From contig NZ_CP021138.1 of assembly GCF_002162035.1 (NCBI RefSeq), positions 1,550,001 through 1,614,000 on the forward strand: a stretch of DNA of 64,000 bases, in the 5' to 3' direction. Source of the stretch: Sulfuriferula sp. AH1 (GTDB taxonomy: Bacteria > Pseudomonadota > Gammaproteobacteria > Burkholderiales > Sulfuriferulaceae). The notes beneath the pieces are model-generated. The model did not search any database, had not been told where the DNA came from, and saw nothing but the letters and a program-made list of their open reading frames with translations. Every line of letters starts with the position of its first letter. The stretch's first letter is position 1. The translations under genes were made by a program, and so were the position numbers. Below are positions 17,388 through 26,312 of this stretch, one piece after another.

Positions 17388-18697
17388 TATGCCAAACCCA
17401 ATGCACGCAACAAGCCTTTGGCCTTGGCGCGCGTTTCATTCAGTTCGCGCACGGGATCGGAATCGGCCACTATTCCCGCACCGGCCGAAAATTCCAGCTC
17501 CTGTCCGGATAACATCATGGTACGAATCAATATATTCAAATCGAAATCGCCATCCAGATTGATATAACCCATGCTGCCGGTATAGGCGCATCGCGGCGTG
17601 GATTCCAGTTCGCGAATAATCTGCATGGTGCGCACTTTAGGGCAGCCGGTAATCGTGCCTCCGGGAAACAAAGCGCGCACCACATCCAGCGGCGAAATTT
17701 CAGCAGCAAGCTGCCCGCTGACGCTGGATTCAATATGATGAACGTGCTGATAACTTGCTACCGCCATGAGTTCATCCACTTTTACACTGCCGGGCACACA
17801 TACCCGCCCCAGATCATTGCGCTCCAGATCAACCAGCATGACATGCTCCGCACGCTCCTTGGGGTGTGCAATCAGATCCTTGCGAATTTGCGCATCCTGC
17901 GCAGGATCGGCGTGACGGGGATGCGTTCCGGCGATGGGGCGCGTCAATGCCCGCCCCGCCTCGACCCGGACCAGACGTTCCGGCGAAGAACTGATAATGT
18001 ATTGCTCATTACCCAAATTGGCGATTCCCGCAAAAGGCGCCGGGTTATTGCTGCGTAATGCCCGATACAGTACGGGCGCGCTATTCCGATTACTGACCCG
18101 GCCGCGCCAGCGCCTGGACAAATTCACCTGAAACACGTCACCTGCCGCAATATAATGCTGAATCTTTACCACACTCTCGAGAAAATCATCAGCGGGTTCT
18201 TCTGCCAGCACCTGCAGTTCCAAAGTCGATAGCGTCGTCGCCATGGACTGTGCGATCTCGTCCTGCATACTTACCAACAGATTCTCCGATTCGGCAAACA
18301 ACCATGCTTCACTGGTCTGATTGTTGACCATAATCGCAGCAGGAACGCGCATGAAAGACGCAACCGGGAAATCGCTATCATCGGCAGGACGCATCGGCAC
18401 ACTCGGCTCCAGCGTGTGCAGCAACTCATAGCCGAGGTAAACAAACCAGCCGCCGCGGAACGGGAGATGTGCGACATCCGTTGCCTTGTCGCCCCGGAGT
18501 TGCTGCCAGCTACGTTCAAGCTGCTCGAAAAAATCCGCACTTCGATCAACAGTATAGCGCTGCAACTGGGTCGGATGCGCCATCAGGATATGCCATCCGC
18601 TACCGGCAGCGGTCTCCAGCAAAACCGGGAAACGATGCGGATCGCTTGCGTGAAGGTTGAACAGATCGGGAATCGCAGATAAGCGAAAGGTGGGCAC
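17387..18697 (-). CDS. pabB: Aminodeoxychorismate synthase component I
   Basis: Converts chorismate to 4-amino-4-deoxychorismate using ammonia from a PabA-type glutaminase, which is not in this window. 436 residues from a GTG at 18697 with no clear Shine-Dalgarno. The chorismate-binding domain shows DLERNDLGRVC and FPGGTITGCPKVR. The motif at residues 254-258 is PIAGT, where E. coli PabB has PIKGT with a catalytic Lys; anthranilate synthases usually have Ala here. Direct linkage to pabC supports pabB over trpE. Confidence 0.88.
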   Translation of the reverse strand: MPTFRLSAIPDLFNLHASDPHRFPVLLETAAGSGWHILMAHPTQLQRYTVDRSADFFEQLERSWQQLRGDKATDVAHLPFRGGWFVYLGYELLHTLEPSVPMRPADDSDFPVASFMRVPAAIMVNNQTSEAWLFAESENLLVSMQDEIAQSMATTLSTLELQVLAEEPADDFLESVVKIQHYIAAGDVFQVNLSRRWRGRVSNRNSAPVLYRALRSNNPAPFAGIANLGNEQYIISSSPERLVRVEAGRALTRPIAGTHPRHADPAQDAQIRKDLIAHPKERAEHVMLVDLERNDLGRVCVPGSVKVDELMAVASYQHVHHIESSVSGQLAAEISPLDVVRALFPGGTITGCPKVRTMQIIRELESTPRCAYTGSMGYINLDGDFDLNILIRTMMLSGQELEFSAGAGIVADSDPVRELNETRAKAKGLLRALGLA

Positions 18698-18783
18698 GGG
18701 GAAACTACTTTACGAACAAAGCCGCTGATAATTTTTACCGTGTAAACGGTACAAGTTACCAACGGTCTGCATGATAGGACTAA

Positions 18784-20022
18784 TCAGACTTTACGAAACA
18801 CCAGCGTGCCATTCGTTCCACCGAAACCAAACGAATTGGACAGCGCCACATCAATTTTCATCGAACGCGCGGTACCAGGCACATAGTCCAGGTCACATGC
18901 CTCATCCTGATTGAAGATATTGATGGTTGGTGGTGCAACCTGGTGATAAACACTCAATGCTGAGTACACTGCCTCAACACCGCCAGCCGCGCCGAGCAGG
19001 TGCCCGGTCATGGATTTGGTTGAGCTGACCGCGGCTTTATGCGCATGCTCGCCTAATGCCAGTTTCATTGCCGCAGTTTCGGCAATATCGCCTAGCGGCG
19101 TCGAAGTACCGTGCGCATTGATATAATTCACCTGATCGGGATTTACTCCAGCATTGCGCATCGCATTGCGCATACAACGCGCCGCGCCTTCGCCACTTTC
19201 AACAGGCGCAGTCATATGATAGGCATCGCCGCTCATGCCGAAACCGGCCAGTTCGGCGTAAATACGTGCACCGCGTGCCTTGGCGTGTTCGTATTCTTCA
19301 AGCACGACAACGCCCGCACCCTCACCCATTACGAACCCATCGCGTTCCCTGTCCCAAGGACGGCTGGAGGTAGCCGGATCATCATTGCGTGTCGACAATG
19401 CACGGGCTGAGGAAAAACCGCCAATACCCAGAGGGCTTAATGCAGACTCCGCGCCGCCGGCAATCATCACATCGGCATCGCCGTATTCGATCAGCCGTGC
19501 TGAATCGCCAATCGCATGGGTAGCTGTTGCACACGCTGTTACCATCGCCAGATTCGGGCCTTTCAACCCGTACATGATCGACAGATTGCCGGAAATCATG
19601 TTGATAATCGAAGCCGGAATAAAAAACGGGGAGATTTTACGTGGCCCGCTTTCCAGATAGGTACTGTGCGTTTCTTCGATAAGCGGCAAGCCGCCTATGC
19701 CCGAACCGATGCTGACACCAATTTGTTCAGCATTGGCCTCAGTGACCTCCAGCCCGGAATCCTTGAACGCTTCCATCCCCGCTGCCATGCCGTACTGAAT
19801 AAACAGATCCATGCGACGCGCATCTTTCGGATTCAGGTATTGGCTGACATCGAAGTTTTTAACTTCGCCTGCAATTTGCGAGGCAAAAGGGCTGGGGTCG
19901 AAACGGGTAATACGTGTAATACCCGATTTACCTGCCTGAATATTTGCCCAGTTTTCCTGGACACCTATACCGACCGGGGAAATAATCCCCAAGCCGGTTA
20001 TCACAACTCTGCGTTTGGACAA
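18784..20022 (-). CDS. fabF: 3-oxoacyl-ACP synthase II
   Basis: Elongating condensing enzyme of type II fatty acid synthesis, 412 residues. The catalytic triad is visible as Cys164 in [11 protein letters not shown] and the His residues of [12 protein letters not shown] and [12 protein letters not shown]; the C-terminus has [10 protein letters not shown]. It follows acpP by 28 bases, the usual order, and is separated by 86 bases from pabB downstream. It also makes cis-vaccenate in related organisms. Confidence 0.98.
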   Translation of the reverse strand: MSKRRVVITGLGIISPVGIGVQENWANIQAGKSGITRITRFDPSPFASQIAGEVKNFDVSQYLNPKDARRMDLFIQYGMAAGMEAFKDSGLEVTEANAEQIGVSIGSGIGGLPLIEETHSTYLESGPRKISPFFIPASIINMISGNLSIMYGLKGPNLAMVTACATATHAIGDSARLIEYGDADVMIAGGAESALSPLGIGGFSSARALSTRNDDPATSSRPWDRERDGFVMGEGAGVVVLEEYEHAKARGARIYAELAGFGMSGDAYHMTAPVESGEGAARCMRNAMRNAGVNPDQVNYINAHGTSTPLGDIAETAAMKLALGEHAHKAAVSSTKSMTGHLLGAAGGVEAVYSALSVYHQVAPPTINIFNQDEACDLDYVPGTARSMKIDVALSNSFGFGGTNGTLVFRKV

Positions 20023-20050
20023 AACAGCTCCGCAAAAATATAGAAGGGAA

Positions 20051-20290
20051 TTATTTGGCTAGATGGCCATTGACGTAATCAATGGCTTGTTGAACTGTGG
20101 TGATCTTTTCCGCTTCATCATCAGGGATTTCGCATTCGAATTCTTCTTCCAATGCCATCACCAATTCCACCGTATCCAACGAATCCGCGCCCAAATCGCC
20201 AGCGAATGAAGATTCTGTTTTCACTTCAGCTTCATTAACACCCAGTTGTTCTGCGACGATTTTTTTGACACGTTGTTCGATATTGTCCAT
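20051..20290 (-). CDS. acpP: Acyl carrier protein
   Basis: Small acidic carrier of growing acyl chains, 79 residues from ATG 20290, preceded by a GGGAGT ribosome site; an upstream in-frame GTG-type start would add five residues of no family similarity. The phosphopantetheine attachment site is Ser37 in [19 protein letters not shown]. It stands between fabG and fabF, and its 67-base upstream gap could hold an internal promoter, which would fit its need for high expression, but I could not identify one. Confidence 0.99.
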   Translation of the reverse strand: MDNIEQRVKKIVAEQLGVNEAEVKTESSFAGDLGADSLDTVELVMALEEEFECEIPDDEAEKITTVQQAIDYVNGHLAK

Positions 20291-20357
20291 CTGTGTTACT
20301 CCCAAGAATTAAAAAAAGCCCTGCTATTCTAACAAAAATCCGAAAATAACCCAAAGA

Positions 20358-21098
20358 TTATTCCATGTACATGCCGCCGTTGACATGCAACGTAGCGCCC
20401 GTTACATAGCCGGCCTGCGCGGAGGCCAGGAAACCGACCGCATGAGCGATGTCTTCAACCTGCCCCAAACGACCCAACGGAATATGATCCAGCAAGGCAG
20501 TACGCTGCGCTTCAGGCAATGCGCGCGTCATATCGGTATCAATAAAACCCGGAGCAACGCAGTTAACCGTAATATTCCGGCTACCCACTTCACGTGCCAG
20601 CGATTTGGAAAAACCCACCATCCCGGCCTTGGCAGCAGCATAATTGGTTTGACCGGCATTGCCCATCGCTCCGACCACCGAAGCAATATTGATGATGCGG
20701 CCGTAACGCGCCTTCATCATTGCACGCAATACCGCTCGCGACAACCGGAAAACCGAAGTCAAATTGGTCTCGATAATGCTATCCCACTCATCGTCTTTCA
20801 TCCGCATCAGCAGATTATCGCGGGTAATGCCTGCATTATTGACGAGAATGGCGATATCACCGTGATTTTTCTGGATTGCGGCAATGGCAGCATCTACACT
20901 CGCCGCATCGACCACGTTCAATGCCATGCCTGCGCCGGCCACACCAGCCTGTTGCAAATATTCGGTAATTGCAGCCGCTCCGTTTTCACTGGTTGCGGTT
21001 CCGATGACTACAGCGCCCTGTCGACCTAATTCCAGCGCAATTGCCTGCCCTATTCCACGACTTGCGCCAGTCACCAGCGCTACTTTTTGTTGAGGCAT
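20358..21098 (-). CDS. fabG: 3-oxoacyl-ACP reductase FabG
   Basis: NADPH-dependent reductase of the fatty acid cycle, 246 residues. A short-chain dehydrogenase with TGASRGIGQAIA at the cofactor site, LVNNAGITRDNLLMRM, the catalytic Ser in NIASVVG and YAAAKAG with catalytic Tyr and Lys, then CVAPGFIDTDMT. Lies 12 bases after fabD and before acpP in the standard fab cluster, which settles its assignment among many similar reductases. Confidence 0.98.
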   Translation of the reverse strand: MPQQKVALVTGASRGIGQAIALELGRQGAVVIGTATSENGAAAITEYLQQAGVAGAGMALNVVDAASVDAAIAAIQKNHGDIAILVNNAGITRDNLLMRMKDDEWDSIIETNLTSVFRLSRAVLRAMMKARYGRIINIASVVGAMGNAGQTNYAAAKAGMVGFSKSLAREVGSRNITVNCVAPGFIDTDMTRALPEAQRTALLDHIPLGRLGQVEDIAHAVGFLASAQAGYVTGATLHVNGGMYME

Positions 21099-21110
21099 GA
21101 AGCCTTCCTC

Positions 21111-22040
21111 CTAGCCAATCAAAGTTTTGAATTCGGTAATCGCATCCACGCTGATCAGAGCCGTAGCGGCAACACGCTCGTCAATACGCTTGGTCAACCC
21201 GGCCAATACCTTACCCGGGCCACACTCAGCAGCCAGAGCCACACCATCGTGCGCCATCGCCTGCACGCTTTCAACCCAGCGCACCGGACTGTACAACTGC
21301 CGTGCCAAGGCATCTCGAATTTGATCCGGATCAGTATATGCCGCAACATCAGCGTTGTGCAGTACGGGTATTTGCGGGGGCTGAATTGCTACATTCGCCA
21401 ATGCGGCCGCCAACTGTTCAGCCGCCGGACGCATCAAAGCGCAATGCGAAGGCACCGAAACCGGCAAAGGCAACGCGCGCTTCGCGCCCTTTTCCTTAGC
21501 CAGAACCATACCCCGCTCGACGGCGGCTTTATGTCCGGCAATCACTACCTGCCCCGGAGAATTGAAGTTAACCGCCTCCAGCACTTCGCCTTGCGCTGCT
21601 TCCGCGCATACTGCACGCACAATCTCATCATCCAAACCCAGAATCGCCGCCATTGCACCCACACCTTCAGCCACTGCCGACTGCATGGCGGTTGCACGCA
21701 AACGCACCAATGGCAAGGCATCTTGAAGAGTTAGCGCACCGGCAGCAACCAGAGCACTGTATTCGCCAAGACTGTGCCCTGCCATGACATCAGGCGCTCG
21801 ACCACCCTGTTCCAGCCATGCGCGATAGGTAGCCACGCCTGCCACCAGCATTACCGGCTGGGTATTCACGGTTAAATTCAGTTGTTCGACAGGGCCTTCA
21901 GTGATTAGCACCCATAAATCCTGACCCAATATCGCTGAGGCCTCGGCAAACGTATCACGCACAACTGTCAACGCATCCAGGCCTTGCATCATGCCGATCG
22001 ATTGGGAGCCTTGACCGGGGAATAAAAAAGCAAATTTCAT
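21111..22040 (-). CDS. fabD: Malonyl-CoA:ACP transacylase
   Basis: Loads malonyl groups from CoA to ACP. 309 residues, beginning FAFLFPGQGSQSIGM; the nucleophile is Ser90 in MAGHSLGEYSALVAAG, the malonate-binding Arg lies in the LVRLRATAMQ segment, and the catalytic His in PVSVPSHCALMRP. Lies 11 bases after fabH and 12 before fabG. Confidence 0.98.
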   Translation of the reverse strand: MKFAFLFPGQGSQSIGMMQGLDALTVVRDTFAEASAILGQDLWVLITEGPVEQLNLTVNTQPVMLVAGVATYRAWLEQGGRAPDVMAGHSLGEYSALVAAGALTLQDALPLVRLRATAMQSAVAEGVGAMAAILGLDDEIVRAVCAEAAQGEVLEAVNFNSPGQVVIAGHKAAVERGMVLAKEKGAKRALPLPVSVPSHCALMRPAAEQLAAALANVAIQPPQIPVLHNADVAAYTDPDQIRDALARQLYSPVRWVESVQAMAHDGVALAAECGPGKVLAGLTKRIDERVAATALISVDAITEFKTLIG

Positions 22041-22051
22041 TTATCTGAACC

Positions 22052-23011
22052 TCAAGCCCACTTTAATAATACTGAACCCCACGTAAAGCCACCGCCAAAC
22101 GCCTCCATCAGCACGACATCACCCTGCCTGATACGACCATCGCGCACCGCCGTATCCAACGCCAGCGGAATGGAAGCAGCCGAGGTATTAGCATGTTGGC
22201 CCACCGTCACCACGACATTATCCATGCTCATGCCCAGCTTTTTGGCTGTCGCCTGAATAATGCGGATATTGGCCTGATGCGGCACCAGCCAGGTCACATC
22301 GGACTTTTGCATACCATTGGCGATGAGGGTTTCGTCCACAATCGCGTCCAGCGTTTTTACGGCCATTTTGAAAACGGCGTTGCCTTCCATTTTCATCGCC
22401 AGCGCGCCATCCGTACCGGCTGACACGCCGCCATTGACGTGCAGCAAATCACGGTAACGGCCATCGGCATGAAGATGGGTTGCAATTACGCCGGGAGCGT
22501 CGCTCGCAGTCAGAATAACGGCACCAGCACCGTCACCCCACAAGATGCAATTGCTGCGGTCGGTCCAGTCGGTAATGCGGGATAGCGTTTCCGCACCGAT
22601 GACCAGGGCACATTTGGCCTGGCCGGCGCGAATAAAATTGTCAGCCGTGGACAAAGCATAAACAAAACCGCTGCAAACCGCCTGCACATCAAAGGCAGCA
22701 CAGCCATTGGTAATGCCAAGCTTGTTTTGCAACAGACAGGCCGTACTCGGAAATACCAGATCCGGCGTAGTCGTCGCCACGATGATCAGATCAATGGCAT
22801 TGGCATCGATCCCCGCCGCCTCGATCGCCTTGCGCGCGGCAGCGGCAGCCAGATCGCTGGTAGTCTCATTATCGGCAGCCAGATGTCGCTGGCGAATACC
22901 CGTGCGTTCGACTATCCATTCATCACTGGTATCAATACGCTCGGCCAATTCATGATTTGTAACGATGCGTTCCGGCAAATAGCTGCCGGTCCCTTGGATT
23001 TTCGAATACAT
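22052..23011 (-). CDS. fabH: 3-oxoacyl-ACP synthase III (FabH)
   Basis: Initiates fatty acid synthesis by condensing acetyl-CoA with malonyl-ACP. 319 residues. The catalytic triad is Cys113 in [11 protein letters not shown], the His of [12 protein letters not shown] and the Asn of [32 protein letters not shown] near the N-terminus is a family signature. It lies 2 bases after the plsX stop, a pairing conserved across bacteria. Confidence 0.98.
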   Translation of the reverse strand: MYSKIQGTGSYLPERIVTNHELAERIDTSDEWIVERTGIRQRHLAADNETTSDLAAAAARKAIEAAGIDANAIDLIIVATTTPDLVFPSTACLLQNKLGITNGCAAFDVQAVCSGFVYALSTADNFIRAGQAKCALVIGAETLSRITDWTDRSNCILWGDGAGAVILTASDAPGVIATHLHADGRYRDLLHVNGGVSAGTDGALAMKMEGNAVFKMAVKTLDAIVDETLIANGMQKSDVTWLVPHQANIRIIQATAKKLGMSMDNVVVTVGQHANTSAASIPLALDTAVRDGRIRQGDVVLMEAFGGGFTWGSVLLKWA

Positions 23012-23013
23012 AT

Positions 23014-24036
23014 TTAGGCAGCATCCTTTTGCATTATGGCCATTTTTTCGCTAATACGTTGCTGCACGTTGTTTCGCACTTCCCGCACAGCCTGTTCGAT
23101 CGCATGTTCAAACGCATAACGATCGGCACCGCCGTGGCTTTTCACCACTACGCCACGAAGACCAAGCAGCGTAGCTCCATTGTAACGACGTGGATCGACA
23201 CGTTTCTTGAAAGCGCGCAATACAGGCAACGCTATAAATCCCGCCAGTCTTGTAAAGACGTTGCGGGTGAACTCCTCGCGCAACATCGTGGAGATCATCT
23301 TTGCCAGCCCTTCCGAGGTCTTTAATGCGACGTTGCCCACAAAACCATCACATACCACGACATCGGTAGTGCCTTTGTAGATATCGTCACCCTCGATATT
23401 GCCGTAAAAATTCAAACCGCTCTGACGCAGCAGATCGGCAGCCTGCTTGACGGTTTCATTCCCCTTGATTTCTTCTTCGCCGATATTCAGCAGCCCGACG
23501 CTAGGTGCATCACGCTGGTCAAGCGCAGATACCAGCATCGCACCCATGATACCGAACTGCAGCAGGTGTTCAGGCGTGCAATCCACATTTGCGCCCAGAT
23601 CCAGCACGAATGTACGACCTTTGATCGTCGGCAGTTCGCTCGCTATCGCCGGACGCTCGATACCGGGAAGCATTTTCAGCACGAAGCGTGCTGTCGCCAT
23701 CAGGGCGCCGGTATTCCCCGCCGAAATGCAAGCACCGGCTTCACCGCTTTTGACCAGATTGATAGCCACACGCATGGAAGAATCTTTTTTGTTGCGCATA
23801 GCCAGTGCAGGCGACTCATCCATTCCCACCACTTCCGCGGCATGCTGGATGCGCAGACGCGAATCCGCTTGCGCATGATGAACGCGTAACTGTGTCTCGA
23901 TTGCGTCCTGCAAGCCAACCAGTACGATATTGAGCGCCGGATCGCGCGCAAGACATTTCAATGCGGCAGGTACGGTCACAGCCGGTCCGTGATCGCCGCC
24001 CATCGCATCAATTGCCACTGTTACATCATTTGTCAT
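23014..24036 (-). CDS. plsX: Phosphate acyltransferase PlsX
   Basis: Makes acyl-phosphate from acyl-ACP, feeding PlsY for phospholipid synthesis. 340 residues from ATG 24036 ([18 protein letters not shown]); a longer frame starts 27 bases upstream but within the hairpin tail after rpmF. Conserved [21 protein letters not shown] and [16 protein letters not shown] are visible. It is peripheral to the inner membrane in studied bacteria. The rpmF terminator-like hairpin lies just before it, so transcription may be partly attenuated there. Confidence 0.97.
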   Translation of the reverse strand: MTNDVTVAIDAMGGDHGPAVTVPAALKCLARDPALNIVLVGLQDAIETQLRVHHAQADSRLRIQHAAEVVGMDESPALAMRNKKDSSMRVAINLVKSGEAGACISAGNTGALMATARFVLKMLPGIERPAIASELPTIKGRTFVLDLGANVDCTPEHLLQFGIMGAMLVSALDQRDAPSVGLLNIGEEEIKGNETVKQAADLLRQSGLNFYGNIEGDDIYKGTTDVVVCDGFVGNVALKTSEGLAKMISTMLREEFTRNVFTRLAGFIALPVLRAFKKRVDPRRYNGATLLGLRGVVVKSHGGADRYAFEHAIEQAVREVRNNVQQRISEKMAIMQKDAA

Positions 24037-24051
24037 GTTTAAATTCGTGCG

Positions 24052-24090
24052 CGATAAAAACAAAATGCCGCAAGAAATGCTTCTTGCGGC
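24052..24090 (-). terminator. Hairpin with T tract between rpmF and plsX
   Basis: A perfect 10-base-pair stem, 24067-24076 with 24081-24090, around the loop ATGC, followed on the minus strand by a T-rich stretch (ATTTTGTTTTTA). It has the form of an intrinsic terminator for the abundant ribosomal protein transcript, with partial read-through into the fab genes. Confidence 0.75.
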
Positions 24091-24118
24091 TTACTCGGTC
24101 ACGAAACGTGCACCGCGT

Positions 24119-24298
24119 TTATTCGCCTTTGGTAGCAACAACCTTACGACCACGGTAAAAACCGTTAGGGCTGATGTGATGACGCAAATGCACTTCGCCA
24201 GTGGTAGGTTCCACGGCCAACGGAGGGTTGGTCAAGAAATCATGCGCACGATGCATACCGCGCTTGGACGGGGATTTTTTGTTCTGCTGAACAGCCAT
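24119..24298 (-). CDS. rpmF: 50S ribosomal protein L32
   Basis: 59-residue basic ribosomal protein starting [20 protein letters not shown] and ending RKVVATKGE. The [17 protein letters not shown]-like start and the [11 protein letters not shown] segment are diagnostic for L32. The gene is short and easily missed. It lies 18 bases after yceD and before plsX in the yceD-rpmF-plsX order found across proteobacteria. This form lacks the zinc-binding cysteines found in some L32 proteins. Confidence 0.97.
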   Translation of the reverse strand: MAVQQNKKSPSKRGMHRAHDFLTNPPLAVEPTTGEVHLRHHISPNGFYRGRKVVATKGE

Positions 24299-24316
24299 TT
24301 TACTACTCCAATCAAA

Positions 24317-24811
24317 TTAATGTTGCCGTTTTAATGCCGCCAATACCGCAAATGGGTTTGGTCGCTCACTTTTCCCTTGTCCGGCCAATTCCGGACATCC
24401 ATCGTTTGGGTGAACTGGCGATACTGGCAAAGCCAACAACACCTCTTCCTCCAACCAGACTTGCCAATCGAATTGTTCGTCTGCCAACATCGCATCCGCC
24501 AATCCGTCCGCTTCTCGATCCCACGCGTCTAATTCGCGCTCATCCTGAGCCAACCACACCTGGCATTCCAAATTCAGATGCCAGGATAATGGTTGCGCGC
24601 ACCGTTGACACAATAACGATAAATCGCTGGCAACTTTCAGCAACAAATAAGGACGGACATTTACCCCACCCTCGATTGTATAACCCAAGCTACTGGCGTC
24701 ATCCATCACAGCGTCTTTCAACCGGGATAATTTACCCACAGAGATGACACCATTTATTGTGCTTTTGTTCCGTGCAAAAGCGAGACTATCTATGACTGCC
24801 TGTTCCGACAT
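24317..24811 (-). CDS. yceD: YceD (DUF177) family protein, putative 23S rRNA accumulation protein
   Basis: 164-residue DUF177 protein. Visible are the LLCQRCAQPLSW motif with paired Cys and an acidic middle (DERELDAWDREADG), ending in the PNPFAVLAALK tail typical of YceD. YceD homologues are linked to 23S rRNA accumulation and always sit beside rpmF, as here. The ATG at 24811 has no clear ribosome-binding site, and the predicted promoter implies a leader of only a few bases. Confidence 0.93.
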   Translation of the reverse strand: MSEQAVIDSLAFARNKSTINGVISVGKLSRLKDAVMDDASSLGYTIEGGVNVRPYLLLKVASDLSLLCQRCAQPLSWHLNLECQVWLAQDERELDAWDREADGLADAMLADEQFDWQVWLEEEVLLALPVSPVHPNDGCPELAGQGKSERPNPFAVLAALKRQH

Positions 24812-24820
24812 AAGCCGCGC

Positions 24821-24849
24821 ATGATATAATTTTAAAATTGTATTGTCAA
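24821..24849 (-). promoter_or_regulatory. Sigma-70 promoter of the yceD-rpmF-plsX-fab run
   Basis: TTGACA (24844-24849) and TATCAT (24821-24826) on the minus strand with a 17-base spacer: a full -35 match and five of six at -10. The start of transcription would fall near 24814, almost at the yceD ATG. On the plus strand TATAAT at 24825-24830 could serve pycA, so divergent promoters may overlap here. Confidence 0.65.
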
Positions 24850-24865
24850 AAGAAGGCTTCGGCGC

Positions 24866-26284
24866 GTGATAAAGAAAATACTTATAGCCAACAGAGGCGA
24901 GATCGCCGTACGCATCGTACGTGCATGCTCCGAACTCGGCATAACCTCAGTCGCAATTTATACTGATGCGGATCGCCATGCGCTTCACGTCAAAAAAGCT
25001 GATGAATCTTATAACATCGGCTCAGATCCGGTACAGGGTTATTTGAACGCGCATAATATAGTCAATCTGGCGGTTGCCAGCGGCTGCGATGCACTGCATC
25101 CCGGGTACGGCTTCCTGTCTGAAAACCCCACTCTTGCCCAAATTTGCGCACGGCGTGGCATCCGGTTCATAGGCCCTGATGCGGATGTCATTCGCATGAT
25201 GGGTGACAAGATCGAAGCACGCAAGGCCATGATCAAGGCCGGCATCCCCGTTATCCCCGGCAGCGAACACAACCTCGAGAACGTCGAAGAAGCTCGCCAG
25301 CTTGCCAATGCCATCGGTTACCCGGTGATGCTCAAGGCGACCAATGGCGGCGGCGGCCGCGGTATTCGTCGCTGCGACTCCGAAGCAGAATTGCTCAAGA
25401 ACTATGATCGGGTTGTATCCGAAGCCGGCAAAGCCTTCGGCAAACCTGAAGTGTTTCTCGAAAAATGCGTCGTACACCCCAAACACATCGAAGTTCAGGT
25501 CATGGCTGACAGCTTTGGCAATACCATACATCTGTTTGAGCGCGACTGCTCCATTCAGCGCCGCAATCAGAAGCTGATCGAAATCGCGCCATCGCCGCAG
25601 CTTACCGAAGCGCAACGCCAATACATAGGCAAACTCGCCGTAACGGCCTCCAAGGCTGTAGGTTATGTGAATGCCGGCACTGTCGAGTTTTTGCTCGATG
25701 CAGACAATCAGTTCTATTTCATGGAAATGAATACCCGTCTGCAAGTCGAGCATACCATTACCGAAACCATTACCGGCGTAGATATCGTACAAGAGCAAAT
25801 CCGCATCGCCAGCGGTTTGCCGTTACAGTACAAACAGGAAGAAATTAAGCACAACGGCTTCGCAATGGAATTTCGTATCAATGCCGAAGATCCGAAAAAC
25901 AACTTCCTACCAAGCTTCGGTCGCATCACCCGTTATTATGCACCAGGCGGGCCAGGCGTACGTACTGACGCAGCCATGTACAGCGGCTATGTCATACCGC
26001 CCTATTACGACTCCATGTGCGCCAAGCTAACGGTCTGGAATCTGACATGGGAAAGCGTCATTGAACGCGGTCGCCGCGCATTAAACGACATGACTGTATT
26101 CGGGGTTAAAACCACCATTCCGTATTATCTCGAGATTCTGAGAAATGCCGAGTTCCGCAGCGGTCGTTTTAATACTTCATTCGTCGAATCGCACCCGGAA
26201 CTGATAAACTACGATGTGGGTCAGCCGCCTGAAATGTTGGCCGCAGTGATTGCCGCTGCCATCGCCGCCCATAATGGATTGTAA
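24866..26284 (+). CDS. pycA: Pyruvate carboxylase subunit A (biotin carboxylase)
   Basis: ATP-dependent carboxylation of biotin carried by the partner subunit. 472 residues from a GTG start at 24866, with AGAAGG 9 bases upstream. ATP-grasp features: ILIANRGEIAVRI, GYGFLSEN, the Gly-rich loop NGGGGRGIRR, the biotin carboxylase signature FMEMNTRLQVEHTITE, and the catalytic segment RDCSIQRRNQK. An acetyl-CoA carboxylase AccC is near 450 residues and similar; linkage to a carboxyltransferase-biotin protein 28 bases downstream favours two-subunit pyruvate carboxylase as in pseudomonads. Confidence 0.88.
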   Translation: MIKKILIANRGEIAVRIVRACSELGITSVAIYTDADRHALHVKKADESYNIGSDPVQGYLNAHNIVNLAVASGCDALHPGYGFLSENPTLAQICARRGIRFIGPDADVIRMMGDKIEARKAMIKAGIPVIPGSEHNLENVEEARQLANAIGYPVMLKATNGGGGRGIRRCDSEAELLKNYDRVVSEAGKAFGKPEVFLEKCVVHPKHIEVQVMADSFGNTIHLFERDCSIQRRNQKLIEIAPSPQLTEAQRQYIGKLAVTASKAVGYVNAGTVEFLLDADNQFYFMEMNTRLQVEHTITETITGVDIVQEQIRIASGLPLQYKQEEIKHNGFAMEFRINAEDPKNNFLPSFGRITRYYAPGGPGVRTDAAMYSGYVIPPYYDSMCAKLTVWNLTWESVIERGRRALNDMTVFGVKTTIPYYLEILRNAEFRSGRFNTSFVESHPELINYDVGQPPEMLAAVIAAAIAAHNGL

Positions 26285-26312
26285 TTCGCTTAAATTTTAG
26301 ACTGTCTCAACT

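Noticed and set aside
18736-18751. Hairpin TACCGT-GTAA-ACGGTA between pabB and fabF
   Set aside because: Short 6-base stem with no T run on the minus strand, so it is not supported as a terminator.
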